Source of the DNA: an uncultured Clostridia bacterium
Lineage (GTDB): Bacteria > Bacillota > Clostridia > Peptostreptococcales > Anaerovoracaceae
Reading direction: 5' to 3'
DNA: 55,250 nucleotides
Assembly (NCBI GenBank): GCA_934255545.1
Contig: CAKQOE010000013.1
Span: 1 to 55,250 of the forward strand
This document shows positions 16,988 to 25,695 of the stretch, piece by piece. The notes below the pieces were generated by a model. That model was not told the DNA's origin, made no database searches, and saw nothing but the letters and a program-made list of their open reading frames with translations. The stretch's first letter is position 1, and the number at the start of each line of letters is the position of its first letter. Position numbers and translations under genes: made by a program.

Positions 16988-17282
16988 TGAATAACCTCTG
17001 TTGGGCATATTCGATTATTTTTCTGTGTATTACAATTACGTTACTCCGGGCTGCCGGCGTACACCGCCGGATACTGCCGCGGTGACGCGGAAAATTATGC
17101 CGTCGGAGACATTTATGAAGTGATCGCATGACTGAACATATGATGAAGCGGGTATATAAGAAAATAACAGCAGCGTTGACACAGCGCCGCATGGTAAATA
17201 TAATAGGAATAATATTGCCTGCGGGCGAAAATGTTAGTGACAAAAACTGTAAATTGTAATAAAATGTAAAACAGGAGGAAAC
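16988..17282. other. divergent gap with two GC hairpins
   Basis: No gene is seen. CCGGCG-TACAC-CGCCGG is at 17054-17070 and CCGCG-GTGA-CGCGG at 17077-17090, the second with a GNRA loop. AACAGGAGGAA (17270-17280) is the ribosome binding site of the next gene. A plus-strand promoter is likely near TAGTGACA...TGTAATAAA but is not clear. Confidence 0.4.
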
Positions 17283-17777
17283 ATGGACGACACCCATAAA
17301 CCCGGAAACGTTCCGGAAAAAGAAAGAGAGCGAAGGATCGCGGATGACGCGGTAGACATAATAATGGAAGAGCATCCTGACGAGGCAGTCATAAGAGTTG
17401 AGGTCAATGCAGAAAATGTGAGGGAAGAGCTTAATTTCTACAAGGAAATGAAGAATCTTTTCAGGGAGTACGGAAAGAATACTGAAAGCCTTGATTTTAT
17501 AATAAAAAATCTGCACGATAAGATCAGAGAGTTTGATAATACCGATCCGGTGCTGCCTGATGAGGAAAAGTTTGCAGCAGCTATATGTAAGCATCCGTAT
17601 TTCAAGAACCCGTGCGATTATCCTATACGCCTCATAACTATACTGAAATATCTCAAACATAAGGGATTTAATATGAATTATACGGATATAGATTTATATG
17701 TAGACAGGATAATACAGAAAATAGACGGAGTAAAGAAAGTTGGACGAGGACTTTATCTTTACAAAAAAGCTCAGTAG
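17283..17777 (+). CDS. conserved-looking hypothetical protein, 164 residues
   Basis: I do not recognise this protein. It is soluble with no signal peptide or membrane helix. The first ~60 residues are acidic and charged (PEKERERRIADDAVDIIMEE), the middle is helical, and the C-terminal half (KHPYFKNPCDYPIRLITIL ... GVKKVGRGLYLYKKAQ) is more hydrophobic and looks like a small folded domain with a winged-helix-like end. An excellent AGGAGG sits 6 nt before ATG, so it is surely translated. It lies 31 nt upstream of comEC and may share its transcript. A nucleic-acid-binding role would fit the basic C-terminus but is only a guess. Confidence 0.6.
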   Translation: MDDTHKPGNVPEKERERRIADDAVDIIMEEHPDEAVIRVEVNAENVREELNFYKEMKNLFREYGKNTESLDFIIKNLHDKIREFDNTDPVLPDEEKFAAAICKHPYFKNPCDYPIRLITILKYLKHKGFNMNYTDIDLYVDRIIQKIDGVKKVGRGLYLYKKAQ

Positions 17778-17808
17778 CAGGATACGGGTGCGCATGTGAC
17801 GCGCGCAT

Positions 17809-20358
17809 ATGATAAGAAGACCGCTTGCAGCGGCTGCGGCCGCATTCGGGGCAGGTACAGCGATACAGCATCTGGCGTCAGGGCCGCTTGAGAGAGCGGC
17901 TCTTGCGGCTATGGCTGTTTGTCTGCTTTGCCTGTTATTTTTTTTACTTTTGAACTGTAATAAAATAGAAAACAAAGATTTTAATGGAAATGAGCCCGCA
18001 CAGGATGAAATGAAGCGCGCGATCACTGAGTTTGCTGTCATCGCAGTCGTGTTTTCTGCGCTTGGCGCGGCTGCGGGATACTCGTGCGAACATCGTGTAT
18101 CGCAGTTTAACGATGTATATAACAGCAGCGTGTTTGTAAACGGAAGTATAATATCAGTAAATACCGGCGCAGATGACAAGTGCTCCGCGGTAATGGAAGC
18201 AGACTCATTTTCTGCATACAGCAGCGATGCAGACGGCGGCGATGCAGACGGCAGCGCCAGAAGTGTGATAAGGCTTGAAAGACCTGAAAGGCTGATGGTT
18301 TATATAAGCGGCATCGACGGCAGGAAGGCTGCCGCGCTTACAGGCCGCAGAGTTTCAGCTACAGGTGAAGTCAGCAGGCCCGACGTCGCGTCAGACCCAG
18401 GAGCGTTTGACTACAGTCTTTATCTGCTGTCAAAGGATATAAGAGCGACGCTGAGAGCAGATGATGAGCAGGTCATATCATCAGGACTCAGACCGGGAGG
18501 TCTGTACCGTATACTTAATATTATTGCTGTATTCAAGTATGATTATGAGCAGCGGATATTGATGCAGTTTGACGACAGGTGCGCGCAGATGCTTCTCGGC
18601 ATACTTTTCGGAGATGATTCATTTATGGATGATGAGCTGAAAACATCATTTCAGCAGAACGGACTGGCGCATCTGCTTGCGGCGTCAGGGCTGCACGTCG
18701 GGTTCGTTTACGGGCTTTTTAATGTTCTTATGAGAAAGCCGTCAACAGTGCGCGGAAATATCCCTGTCATGGCTGTGCTCGTTGTATATGCCGCGCTTGC
18801 CGGATTTTCAGCGTCAGTCGTGCGGGCGGTATTTATGATAATCGTACATATAGTCGGACGCGTCACACACCGGCGTTATGATTTTCTGACATGCATAGCG
18901 TTCTGCGCGCTCGTTTTGCTGATATACAGGCCGGCTAATATATTTTCGTCCGGTTTTCAGCTGTCGTTTGCGGCGGTGCTGACGCTGAGCATAGTATTGA
19001 AGAAAGCGGAGCAGATAACGCGCGGCATCTGCCGCGCCGCAGGCGATAAAAAAGGCGCCGTCATAAAACTTGCGGCCGAGCCGCTGGCGGGTATGGTCGC
19101 GCTTCAGCTTGGCATGATGCCGCTTACAGTAAGAAATTTCCATTATGTATCGCTCGGCGGCTTATTCCTGAACATACCGGCCATAGCGCTTGCAGGCCTC
19201 ATAGTTCCGTTGGGGATCCTGCTTATACCGTTGGCGTATATCGGCGGCCCGGCCTTTGTGTTTGGCGGAAATATGGAAGAAATGCTCGTAAAGCTTCTTC
19301 TGATGATGAATGATATGCTTGCGGGAACTCCGCTGTCGTACAGGTACTCGGCGTCACCGCCGATGGGAGTGTTCATAATGTACTATGCGGTACTGTTTTT
19401 TGTGTGCTCGGAAACAGGACGCGTATGCTTTAAAAACACAGCTTTATACGGTAAAAAGATAGTTATCGTGCCAATGCTCGCTGCTGTATCTGTTTCGGCC
19501 GGGTGCGGTTTTGCTGCTGACGCTGACTATCTGCTTTCAGACGTGATATTTGTTGACATCGGGCAGGGCGACTGTGCGCATATTAAAGCTGGAAGCGGCG
19601 TTGATCTGATGTTTGACAGCGGCGGAAGTGAAAAGAAGGATGTAGGCATGGATACGCTCATGCCGTATTTTCTGGGAAACGGAGTCAGCGAGATAGACAT
19701 GGCCGTCATAAGCCACCTGCATACGGACCACTACGGCGGCCTGCTGACGCTTAAGAATGCAGTAAAAATAAAGCGGCTGGCGCTTTCAGCTGTCTACGAG
19801 CCAATGAAGGAAAAAATATATGAGGAAACAGGCGTCCCGCCTGAAAATATGCTGTTTTTAAAGGCCGGGGATATCGTTGACGCCGGCGGAGGAGTGATGC
19901 TGCGCGTTCTCGCGCCGGCTGCGGGCAGCCGCAGCGAGTATGAAAGGATCCTTGCAGATAATGAGGATGAAAATAAGCTCAGTCTTATAGTAAAGGCTGA
20001 GTATAAAGGACGCAGCGTGCTTTTTACGGGGGATATCGATTCTGAATATGAGAAAAAACTTGTGGATATTTATGGAAATATACAGGAGCAGAGCGGCGCA
20101 CCGGGCGCCGGCGGACTGCATTCCGACATACTTAAAATAGCGCATCACGGCAGCAAATATTCGAGCAGCGATGATTTTCTGAGCGCAGTCGCACCGTCAG
20201 TCAGCGTCATACAGGTCGGAAGGAATCTGTACGGCCATCCGACACCTGAGGCGCTTGAACGCATAGAAGAACAGGGCAGTCTGATGTTCAGAAATGATAT
20301 GGACGGAGCGGTCATGGTGCGTCTGGGGCGAAGGATGACGGTAAGGACGATGAAGTGA
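17809..20358 (+). CDS. comEC: ComEC/Rec2-family competence protein
   Basis: An 849-residue membrane protein of the DNA-uptake channel. An N-terminal DUF4131-like part (two helices, then a soluble OB-like region to ~230) is followed by the polytopic Competence domain (~250-530, with LLAASGLHVGFVYGLF) and a C-terminal metallo-beta-lactamase domain with SHLHTDHYGG near 634, FTGDID and AHHGSKYS. The full three-part architecture is present, so it is probably functional. Residues ~140-150 hold a short DADGGDADG repeat. ATG 17809 has no clear ribosome binding site; coupling to the upstream gene is possible. holA follows after its own promoter, an arrangement (comEC-holA) common in Bacillota. Confidence 0.92.
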   Translation: MIRRPLAAAAAAFGAGTAIQHLASGPLERAALAAMAVCLLCLLFFLLLNCNKIENKDFNGNEPAQDEMKRAITEFAVIAVVFSALGAAAGYSCEHRVSQFNDVYNSSVFVNGSIISVNTGADDKCSAVMEADSFSAYSSDADGGDADGSARSVIRLERPERLMVYISGIDGRKAAALTGRRVSATGEVSRPDVASDPGAFDYSLYLLSKDIRATLRADDEQVISSGLRPGGLYRILNIIAVFKYDYEQRILMQFDDRCAQMLLGILFGDDSFMDDELKTSFQQNGLAHLLAASGLHVGFVYGLFNVLMRKPSTVRGNIPVMAVLVVYAALAGFSASVVRAVFMIIVHIVGRVTHRRYDFLTCIAFCALVLLIYRPANIFSSGFQLSFAAVLTLSIVLKKAEQITRGICRAAGDKKGAVIKLAAEPLAGMVALQLGMMPLTVRNFHYVSLGGLFLNIPAIALAGLIVPLGILLIPLAYIGGPAFVFGGNMEEMLVKLLLMMNDMLAGTPLSYRYSASPPMGVFIMYYAVLFFVCSETGRVCFKNTALYGKKIVIVPMLAAVSVSAGCGFAADADYLLSDVIFVDIGQGDCAHIKAGSGVDLMFDSGGSEKKDVGMDTLMPYFLGNGVSEIDMAVISHLHTDHYGGLLTLKNAVKIKRLALSAVYEPMKEKIYEETGVPPENMLFLKAGDIVDAGGGVMLRVLAPAAGSRSEYERILADNEDENKLSLIVKAEYKGRSVLFTGDIDSEYEKKLVDIYGNIQEQSGAPGAGGLHSDILKIAHHGSKYSSSDDFLSAVAPSVSVIQVGRNLYGHPTPEALERIEEQGSLMFRNDMDGAVMVRLGRRMTVRTMK

Positions 20359-20364
20359 TAACTG

Positions 20365-20393
20365 TTGACTTATATTGTGATGATGCGTATGAT
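20365..20393 (+). promoter_or_regulatory. sigma-A-type promoter of holA
   Basis: TTGACT (20365-20370), 17-nt spacer, TATGAT (20388-20393), starting 7 nt after the comEC stop. Confidence 0.65.
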
Positions 20394-20450
20394 TTTAATG
20401 AAATTGGTAAAATGATATATAGTTTATACGGTTAAGGAAACGATCTTGAT

Positions 20451-21521
20451 ATGGCATATAAAAAGAAAGCGCCTGCAGAACATGCATTCAGGCGCATACA
20501 GGCGGATCTGAAAAACGATACGCTGAAAAACATAATGATATTTTACGGTCCTGAGGATCACCTCATAAGATGGTCAGCAGATAAAGTAATAGAGCGATAT
20601 GTAGACCCTGCAGTCGAAATGTTCGATCTCATGAAGCTCGACGGCGCGGTCTGCACGGCAGCTGACATACGCTCAGCGTGCGAGACTATGCCTATGATGT
20701 CTGAAAAGCGCGTTGTTATAGTCGATGACTTTAACGCAGGCGGACGCAGAAACAGCAAGGCGGATGAAGAAGAGGATGATGAAAAGCAGGATAAGAATGA
20801 TGAGCTTATCGAATATTTCAGTAATTTTCCTGAAAGTACGGTGCTCATACTTATAAGCCGCGAGCCGGATAAAAGAAGAAAGCTGTTTAAGACCATACAG
20901 AAATACGGCGCGGATTATGAGTTTGACAGGCTCGATATGACGCAGCTCAGGGCATTCATAACAAAACATCTGCGCGCCGGCGGAAAAAATTTTGATATGG
21001 ATGTGCCGGCGATGATCGCTGAAACGTCAGGATACTTTGATAAAGAATCAGACTATACGATAGATAATTTAATAAATGATATTTCAAAGATAATAGCTCA
21101 CAGCGGCGACTGCATAACTGTGGAGGATGTCGAAGAGACTGTAGCAGGAAATGAAGCGCGCGATGTGTTTGCGTTTTCTGAAGCGCTTGCGGCCGGCAGA
21201 AAGGGCGAAGCGCTGTCGCTCCTGGCGCCGCTGCTGTCGTACGGAGAAAATGAGTTCAAGCTGCTGGGCCTCATATGCTCGCAGTTTGAAACGGTGCTGC
21301 TCGTAAATGAGATGCGGGCAGACGGGCTCACGACTTCTGCGATGCACGATCGTACAGGAATACACGAATACCGTATAAAAAAATCTCTGCCGCTGGCTCA
21401 GCGGTATACGGCTTCACGGCTGCGCCATATACTTATGAAGGCGTATGAGGTGGACAGGAATATAAAGTCGGGGCTTTCGGAGCCGCGGACCGCGCTTGAG
21501 CTTTTTGTGGCTATGGTGTAG
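20451..21521 (+). CDS. holA: DNA polymerase III subunit delta
   Basis: A 356-residue cytoplasmic protein, the clamp-loader delta subunit. The N-terminal AAA-like domain begins IMIFYGPEDHLIRWSADKVIE and has the expected MPMMSEKRVVIVDDF segment; the middle and C-terminal helical collar includes FAFSEALAAGRKGEALSLL and the family-typical end LSEPRTALELFVAMV. An acidic insert (EEEDDEKQDKND, ~105-117) enlarges a surface loop. Length is normal. It has its own promoter in the gap after comEC. Confidence 0.9.
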   Translation: MAYKKKAPAEHAFRRIQADLKNDTLKNIMIFYGPEDHLIRWSADKVIERYVDPAVEMFDLMKLDGAVCTAADIRSACETMPMMSEKRVVIVDDFNAGGRRNSKADEEEDDEKQDKNDELIEYFSNFPESTVLILISREPDKRRKLFKTIQKYGADYEFDRLDMTQLRAFITKHLRAGGKNFDMDVPAMIAETSGYFDKESDYTIDNLINDISKIIAHSGDCITVEDVEETVAGNEARDVFAFSEALAAGRKGEALSLLAPLLSYGENEFKLLGLICSQFETVLLVNEMRADGLTTSAMHDRTGIHEYRIKKSLPLAQRYTASRLRHILMKAYEVDRNIKSGLSEPRTALELFVAMV

Positions 21522-21588
21522 GCGCGGTGCGGGGCGTTGGCCGGAGGCCTGCGGCGGCGCTGTGAGTGTGTGGGCGCCGCGGCAGTAT

Positions 21589-21627
21589 GCGCCTGCAGGC
21601 GCGTAAAGCACGCGCGCCGGGCGCGCG
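21589..21627. repeat. two GC hairpins after holA
   Basis: GCGCC-TGCA-GGCGC (21589-21602) is followed by CGCGCGC-CGG-GCGCGCG (21611-21627) in a very GC-rich stretch (21522-21630) that ends in a TTTTTT about 10 nt later. It might act as an unconventional holA terminator. Confidence 0.4.
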
Positions 21628-21696
21628 CAGGTCTGAATGTTTTTTACGGTTTTATTCCATTTATATTACTGAATTATTACTGATTTTCAAGAGTTC

Positions 21697-21725
21697 TTGA
21701 CACAAAGTTTTATTAAGATTAACAT
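21697..21725 (+). promoter_or_regulatory. sigma-A-type promoter of the C39-like/SLH gene
   Basis: Perfect TTGACA (21697-21702), 17-nt spacer, TAACAT (21720-21725). The same hexamers and spacing recur at the rib operon promoter. Confidence 0.75.
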
Positions 21726-21808
21726 AAAAAGATGGTATGTATTTTTAGGGTTTACCGAATAACTGAAAACAGAAACACGAAGTAACAGAAACAGGACAAG
21801 GTATTATT

Positions 21809-23356
21809 ATGATAATAAGAAAAGTAACATCACTGCTGATAGCCGGCGCTTTAGCGCTGTCATGCGTATCAGCCGGAACCGTTTTATCTTTTGCGGGATC
21901 GAGAGGAAATCCTGACGGGGTCTATGTCAGGCAGATATCAAGCGGAAAATGTACGCTTGCATCCGCAACCATGATGCTCAGACAGAAATCCCTGAACGAG
22001 GGAAATTCAACGTGGACAAACATTACTCAGTCATCTGTAAGAAAGCACGGATGGGTCGAGGGTGTAGGTATAAAGCAGTCTTTTACATATTACGGAATAA
22101 CTGTAAAAAGGATAGACCTGTCAGACGGCAGCAATCGTGACACGCTGCTCGAGCTTCTTGAAGAGCATCCTGAGGGTATAGAGATATATGACAGAGGCGT
22201 GCCTCACGCTGTTCTGCTGACTCGTTATGATGAGGATGAGGATACGTTCTACTGTGCGGATCCGGGACTTTCGGACCAGGAGATGGCTCTCGGAGATTCA
22301 TGGCTCAGAAAGACGTATTCAGGTGCAGATCAGGAAGGCATAATCAAAAACATAGACTGTGTATGGGTGATCACGTCTTATACAAAGAAAAATATACCTG
22401 CAGATACAGGAAGCAGTTCTTCGTCCGGCCAGAATGAAGAGGAAAACGAAGATTTCTTTGATGATGATACCGGAAACAGCGGAAGTAGCGGAAGCAGCGG
22501 AAATTCCGGAAATTCATCAAATACCAATACAGGAACATCAGGAAACACAGGCACGTCCGGCAATACCGGTACTGTAACGAAGCCTGATGATTCAAACAGC
22601 TCTGCAGTAACTGATGATAAAAACAACAGCAATACAGGTTCATCATCAGGCTCAGATGTACTTGTAGACGACAGCAATAAAAACAGCCAGACGATCGGAA
22701 GTGATGCGCTTAAGGATGACGACGCGCAGTCACCGGGAAGCACATCAGGCGGAACTGTATTCGGAAAGGTCCGCAGCTATTCTACGGCAGGCTTTTCTGA
22801 CGTAGACCTTACAGAGTGGTATGCTCCTTATGTCGAGAGCGTTTATGAGACAGGTCTCATGTCAGGACTTTCCGGAGTAAAGGCAGGAACGTTCGGCGTG
22901 AACGGAAATATGACGCTTGCCCAGTCGGTGACTATAGCAGCCAGGATATACAGCAGCTATGCCGGTGATAAGGAAACGTTTGCGGTAAAGAGCGGCGACA
23001 GATGGATAGATCCGTATCTCAGATATTCCGAAAAGAAAAATATAATAACTGCACAGGTTGCGGCGTCAGACGCCGCGGCTCTTGACGCTCCTGTTACGCG
23101 CGCTCAGTTCGCAGAGATAATGAGCGCTGCCATAAGTGACAGTGAGTGCGCTGAGATAAATACCATAAAGAGCAATCAGTTCAGTGATATATATGAGACG
23201 GGCACAGTCGGACGAGCTGTTTACAGGCTTTGCCGTGCAGGCATAATAACAGGAGATTCTCATGGTAATTTTAATCCTGATGCTTCGATAAACCGCGCTC
23301 AGGTAGCTGCTATAGTAGCAAGAGTTACGGACAGATCTCTCAGAGTAAAGATGTAG
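21809..23356 (+). CDS. secreted C39-like peptidase-fold protein with SLH domains
   Basis: A 515-residue exported wall protein. A signal peptide (~1-30) is followed by a papain-like, C39-type domain (~35-190) with a likely catalytic triad: Cys48 in SSGKCTLAS, His ~133 in GVPHAVLLTRYD and Asp ~150 in CADPG. A Ser/Gly/Asn/Asp-rich linker (~200-315) leads to three S-layer homology repeats (~325-510; FSDVDLTEWYAPYVESVYETG, WIDPYLRYSEKK with VTRAQFAEIMSAA, FSDIYETG with INRAQVAAIVARV). SLH domains bind pyruvylated secondary wall polymer, and csaB, which makes that modification, is at 46720. The target of the cysteine domain is unknown. Confidence 0.85.
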   Translation: MIIRKVTSLLIAGALALSCVSAGTVLSFAGSRGNPDGVYVRQISSGKCTLASATMMLRQKSLNEGNSTWTNITQSSVRKHGWVEGVGIKQSFTYYGITVKRIDLSDGSNRDTLLELLEEHPEGIEIYDRGVPHAVLLTRYDEDEDTFYCADPGLSDQEMALGDSWLRKTYSGADQEGIIKNIDCVWVITSYTKKNIPADTGSSSSSGQNEEENEDFFDDDTGNSGSSGSSGNSGNSSNTNTGTSGNTGTSGNTGTVTKPDDSNSSAVTDDKNNSNTGSSSGSDVLVDDSNKNSQTIGSDALKDDDAQSPGSTSGGTVFGKVRSYSTAGFSDVDLTEWYAPYVESVYETGLMSGLSGVKAGTFGVNGNMTLAQSVTIAARIYSSYAGDKETFAVKSGDRWIDPYLRYSEKKNIITAQVAASDAAALDAPVTRAQFAEIMSAAISDSECAEINTIKSNQFSDIYETGTVGRAVYRLCRAGIITGDSHGNFNPDASINRAQVAAIVARVTDRSLRVKM

Positions 23357-23376
23357 CTGAAACATTACTGAAGTTG

Positions 23377-23405
23377 TTGACATAGCAAATAAACAGTGCT
23401 AACAT
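23377..23405 (+). promoter_or_regulatory. sigma-A-type promoter of the rib operon
   Basis: TTGACA (23377-23382), 17-nt spacer, TAACAT (23400-23405). Transcription would begin near 23412, just before the FMN riboswitch. Confidence 0.8.
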
Positions 23406-23428
23406 ATTGAATGGAAAAAGAATATAAA

Positions 23429-23539
23429 GATCTTCGGGGCAGGGTGAGATTCCCGATCGGCGGTAAAGTCCGCGAGCGCGCGAGCGTATGATCCGGTTGG
23501 ATTCCGGAACCGACAGTTAAAGTCTGGATGAAAGAAGAG
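23429..23539 (+). ncRNA. FMN riboswitch (RFN element)
   Basis: The conserved RFN core is clear: CGGGGCAGGGTGAGATTCCC, then GGCGGTAAAGTCC, GGATTCCGGAACCGAC and AGTCTGGATGAAAGAAGA, closed by an ATCTTC / GAAGA P1 stem. It binds flavin mononucleotide. It lies between the promoter at 23377 and a terminator at 23592, the layout of transcriptional control in Bacillota. CGGGGC at 23435-23440 could pair with GCCCCG in the terminator arm, a possible anti-terminator (inference). Confidence 0.95.
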
Positions 23540-23591
23540 CAGAAGCCGACGTCTTATGACGATTCGGTTCATGTTTAAGCGATTTTACGAT

Positions 23592-23619
23592 GCCCCGGTT
23601 CAGTGACCGGGGCTTTTTT
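23592..23619 (+). terminator. riboswitch-controlled terminator
   Basis: GCCCCGGT / ACCGGGGC (8 bp, 6-nt loop) followed by TTTTTT, 65 nt before ribD. With FMN bound it should form and stop transcription of the rib operon. Confidence 0.9.
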
Positions 23620-23683
23620 AGATTCTTAAGAGTCATATTTATTTACAAAAAATACCTTTTAAAATTATCGGGAGGTGAAGTGA

Positions 23684-24901
23684 ATGGCTTTAAAAGATGA
23701 TGAAAAATACATGATGATGGCGCTTGAGCTTGCGGCAAACGGCGCGGGACACACAAGCCCCAATCCGCTTGTAGGGGCTGTTATAGTGCGCAACGGCGAA
23801 GTGATCGGCGCAGGCTGGCACGAGTACTGCGGCGGACTTCATGCGGAGCGCAACGCCATAAAGGACTGCCTTGAGCGAGGCAATGACCCGAAGGGTGCGA
23901 CGATATACGTCACTCTTGAGCCGTGTTGCCATTACGGAAAGACGCCGCCGTGTACTGAGGCAATCATAGAGCGGGGCTTCTCGCGTGTAGTATACGGTGC
24001 TTTTGATCCAAACCCTAAGGTAGCGGGTAAGGGACTTGAGATACTGAAAAAAGCAGGTATAGAAGTAGACGGACCTGTTCTCAACAGGGAATGTCTTGAG
24101 ATAAATGATATATTTTTCCATTATATAACTACAGGCCTGCCGTTCGTTATCATGAAATACGCTATGACTGCTGATGGCAAGATCGCAGCGTATACAGGCG
24201 ATTCCCGCTGGGTAACGGGAGAGGAAGCAAGAAAGCATACTCATAAGACGCGTAAGCGTGTAGCGGCCATAATGGTCGGCATAGGTACGGTGCTTGCAGA
24301 TGACCCTATGCTCAACTGCAGGCTTGACGAGCCTGATCTGAAGCGTGACGGAACTCCGTTCGACAGATCTGTGGATCCTGTGAGGGTAGTGTGTGACAGC
24401 AGACTGAGGATACCTCTTGACTGCCGCATCGTAAAGACTGCAGGAGATATAAGGACCATAGTCGCGTGCGCTGACGGCGCAGATCCTGAAAAGAAAGCAG
24501 CCCTTGAAAAAGCGGGCATCGAAGTTATAGATGTCATGGCCGACAGAGACGGTCGCGCAAGCCTGCCGCTCATAATAGAAAAGCTAGGAGCTCTCGGACT
24601 TGACAGCGTGCTGCTCGAGGGCGGTGCAGAGCTTAATTTCTCAGCGCTTGAGGACGGGATACCGGACAAGCTGCAGGTATATATAGCTCCAAAGCTTATA
24701 GGCGGAGCCGGCGCCAAGTCACCGATAGGCGGTAAGGGCATCGCAAAGATGGCTGACTGCGTTGACCTGGGCAGACCAAAGATAACAGAGCTCGGCGACG
24801 ACCTGCTGCTTGAGTACAGGTTTGTAAATGAACCTGATGAAGATGAAAATAACGGGTCCGGTGACGGACTGGAGGAGGATGATGGATGTTCACAGGAATA
24901 A
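23684..24901 (+). CDS. ribD: bifunctional riboflavin deaminase/reductase RibD
   Basis: A 405-residue enzyme for steps two and three of riboflavin synthesis. The N-terminal cytidine-deaminase-like domain has HAE (GLHAERNAI) and the zinc cysteines in PCCHYGKTPPC; the C-terminal reductase domain (~150-380) starts VIMKYAMTADGKIAAYTGDSRWVTG and ends LIGGAGAKSPIGGKG. Length is slightly above usual because of an acidic tail (EPDEDENNGSGDGLEEDD). GGGAGGTGAAG precedes the ATG. The stop overlaps ribE by 16 nt, so translation is coupled. Confidence 0.95.
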   Translation: MALKDDEKYMMMALELAANGAGHTSPNPLVGAVIVRNGEVIGAGWHEYCGGLHAERNAIKDCLERGNDPKGATIYVTLEPCCHYGKTPPCTEAIIERGFSRVVYGAFDPNPKVAGKGLEILKKAGIEVDGPVLNRECLEINDIFFHYITTGLPFVIMKYAMTADGKIAAYTGDSRWVTGEEARKHTHKTRKRVAAIMVGIGTVLADDPMLNCRLDEPDLKRDGTPFDRSVDPVRVVCDSRLRIPLDCRIVKTAGDIRTIVACADGADPEKKAALEKAGIEVIDVMADRDGRASLPLIIEKLGALGLDSVLLEGGAELNFSALEDGIPDKLQVYIAPKLIGGAGAKSPIGGKGIAKMADCVDLGRPKITELGDDLLLEYRFVNEPDEDENNGSGDGLEEDDGCSQE

Positions 24902-25572
24902 TTGAAGAGGTCGGACAGATCGTATCCGTAAAGCGTGGACAGGTCTCATCAAGGCTGAAGGTAAAAGGCTCAAAGATATTTGAGGATATACATCTCGGCG
25001 ACAGTATAGCAGTTAACGGCGTATGCCTGACGGCAACGACGATCGACGGGGATACATTTGAAGCAGATGTGATGGCGGAGACGCTCAGGAGGACGAATCT
25101 CGGAACGTTCAGACCGGGAAGCCGTGTAAATCTTGAGCGTGCCATGTCTGCTGAGGGACGCTTCGGAGGCCACATAGTTTCAGGCCACATAGACGGTACG
25201 GGCACTATATCGTCGATGGTCCGCGAGGAAAACGCTGTCTGGGTGAAGGTCATAACAGACGACAAGCTTCTTAAATATATCATAGAGAAGGGTTCGATAA
25301 CGATAGACGGCATAAGTCTTACGGTCGCAGAGCTGGGCGATGATTATTTCAAGGTCTCAGTCATACCGCATACAGGTTCGGAAACGACGCTTCTGACGAA
25401 GAAGCCGGGAGATGTGGTAAATCTGGAAAATGATGTAATAGGAAAGTATGTTGAACGAATGCTCACATTTGGCGAAGGCTCCGCCTACGCGCAGAAGCTT
25501 GCGCCTGATGCGGCTAAAAATAAAAAGAGCAGCCTCAGCTATGACATGCTGGCTGAGAACGGATTTATATGA
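24886..25572 (+). CDS. ribE: riboflavin synthase alpha subunit
   Basis: A 228-residue enzyme that makes riboflavin from two lumazine molecules. The MFTGIIEEVG start, the duplicated lumazine-binding barrels (repeat 1 ~1-95, repeat 2 ~97-190, each with GDSIAVNGVCLT or KGSITIDGISLT) and VSVIPHT are diagnostic. The last ~30 residues form a Lys/Ser/Ala-rich tail. GGAGGAGG, inside the end of ribD, is its ribosome binding site. Confidence 0.95.
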   Translation: MFTGIIEEVGQIVSVKRGQVSSRLKVKGSKIFEDIHLGDSIAVNGVCLTATTIDGDTFEADVMAETLRRTNLGTFRPGSRVNLERAMSAEGRFGGHIVSGHIDGTGTISSMVREENAVWVKVITDDKLLKYIIEKGSITIDGISLTVAELGDDYFKVSVIPHTGSETTLLTKKPGDVVNLENDVIGKYVERMLTFGEGSAYAQKLAPDAAKNKKSSLSYDMLAENGFI

Positions 25573-25608
25573 TGAAGGAGCGCCGGCCGGCAGGCGGGCG
25601 CGGCATAG

Positions 25609-25624
25609 GACGCCGGGAGGCGTC
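25609..25624 (+). repeat. GC hairpin with GGGA loop between ribE and ribB
   Basis: GACGCC-GGGA-GGCGTC is a 6-bp stem with a GNRA loop, 37 nt after the ribE stop. The 123-nt gap is otherwise AT-rich before ribB. Confidence 0.5.
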
Positions 25625-25695
25625 GCAGAATATTAGATACATTAATTATTGATATTACAGTTTATTGACGTAAAATATTATTGGAGGAAGTTAAA

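Noticed and set aside
22470..22600. Short repeated GGAAACA/GGCAATACC-type units that might suggest a CRISPR
   Set aside because: They encode the Ser/Gly/Asn linker of the SLH protein, with no regular repeats and spacers.
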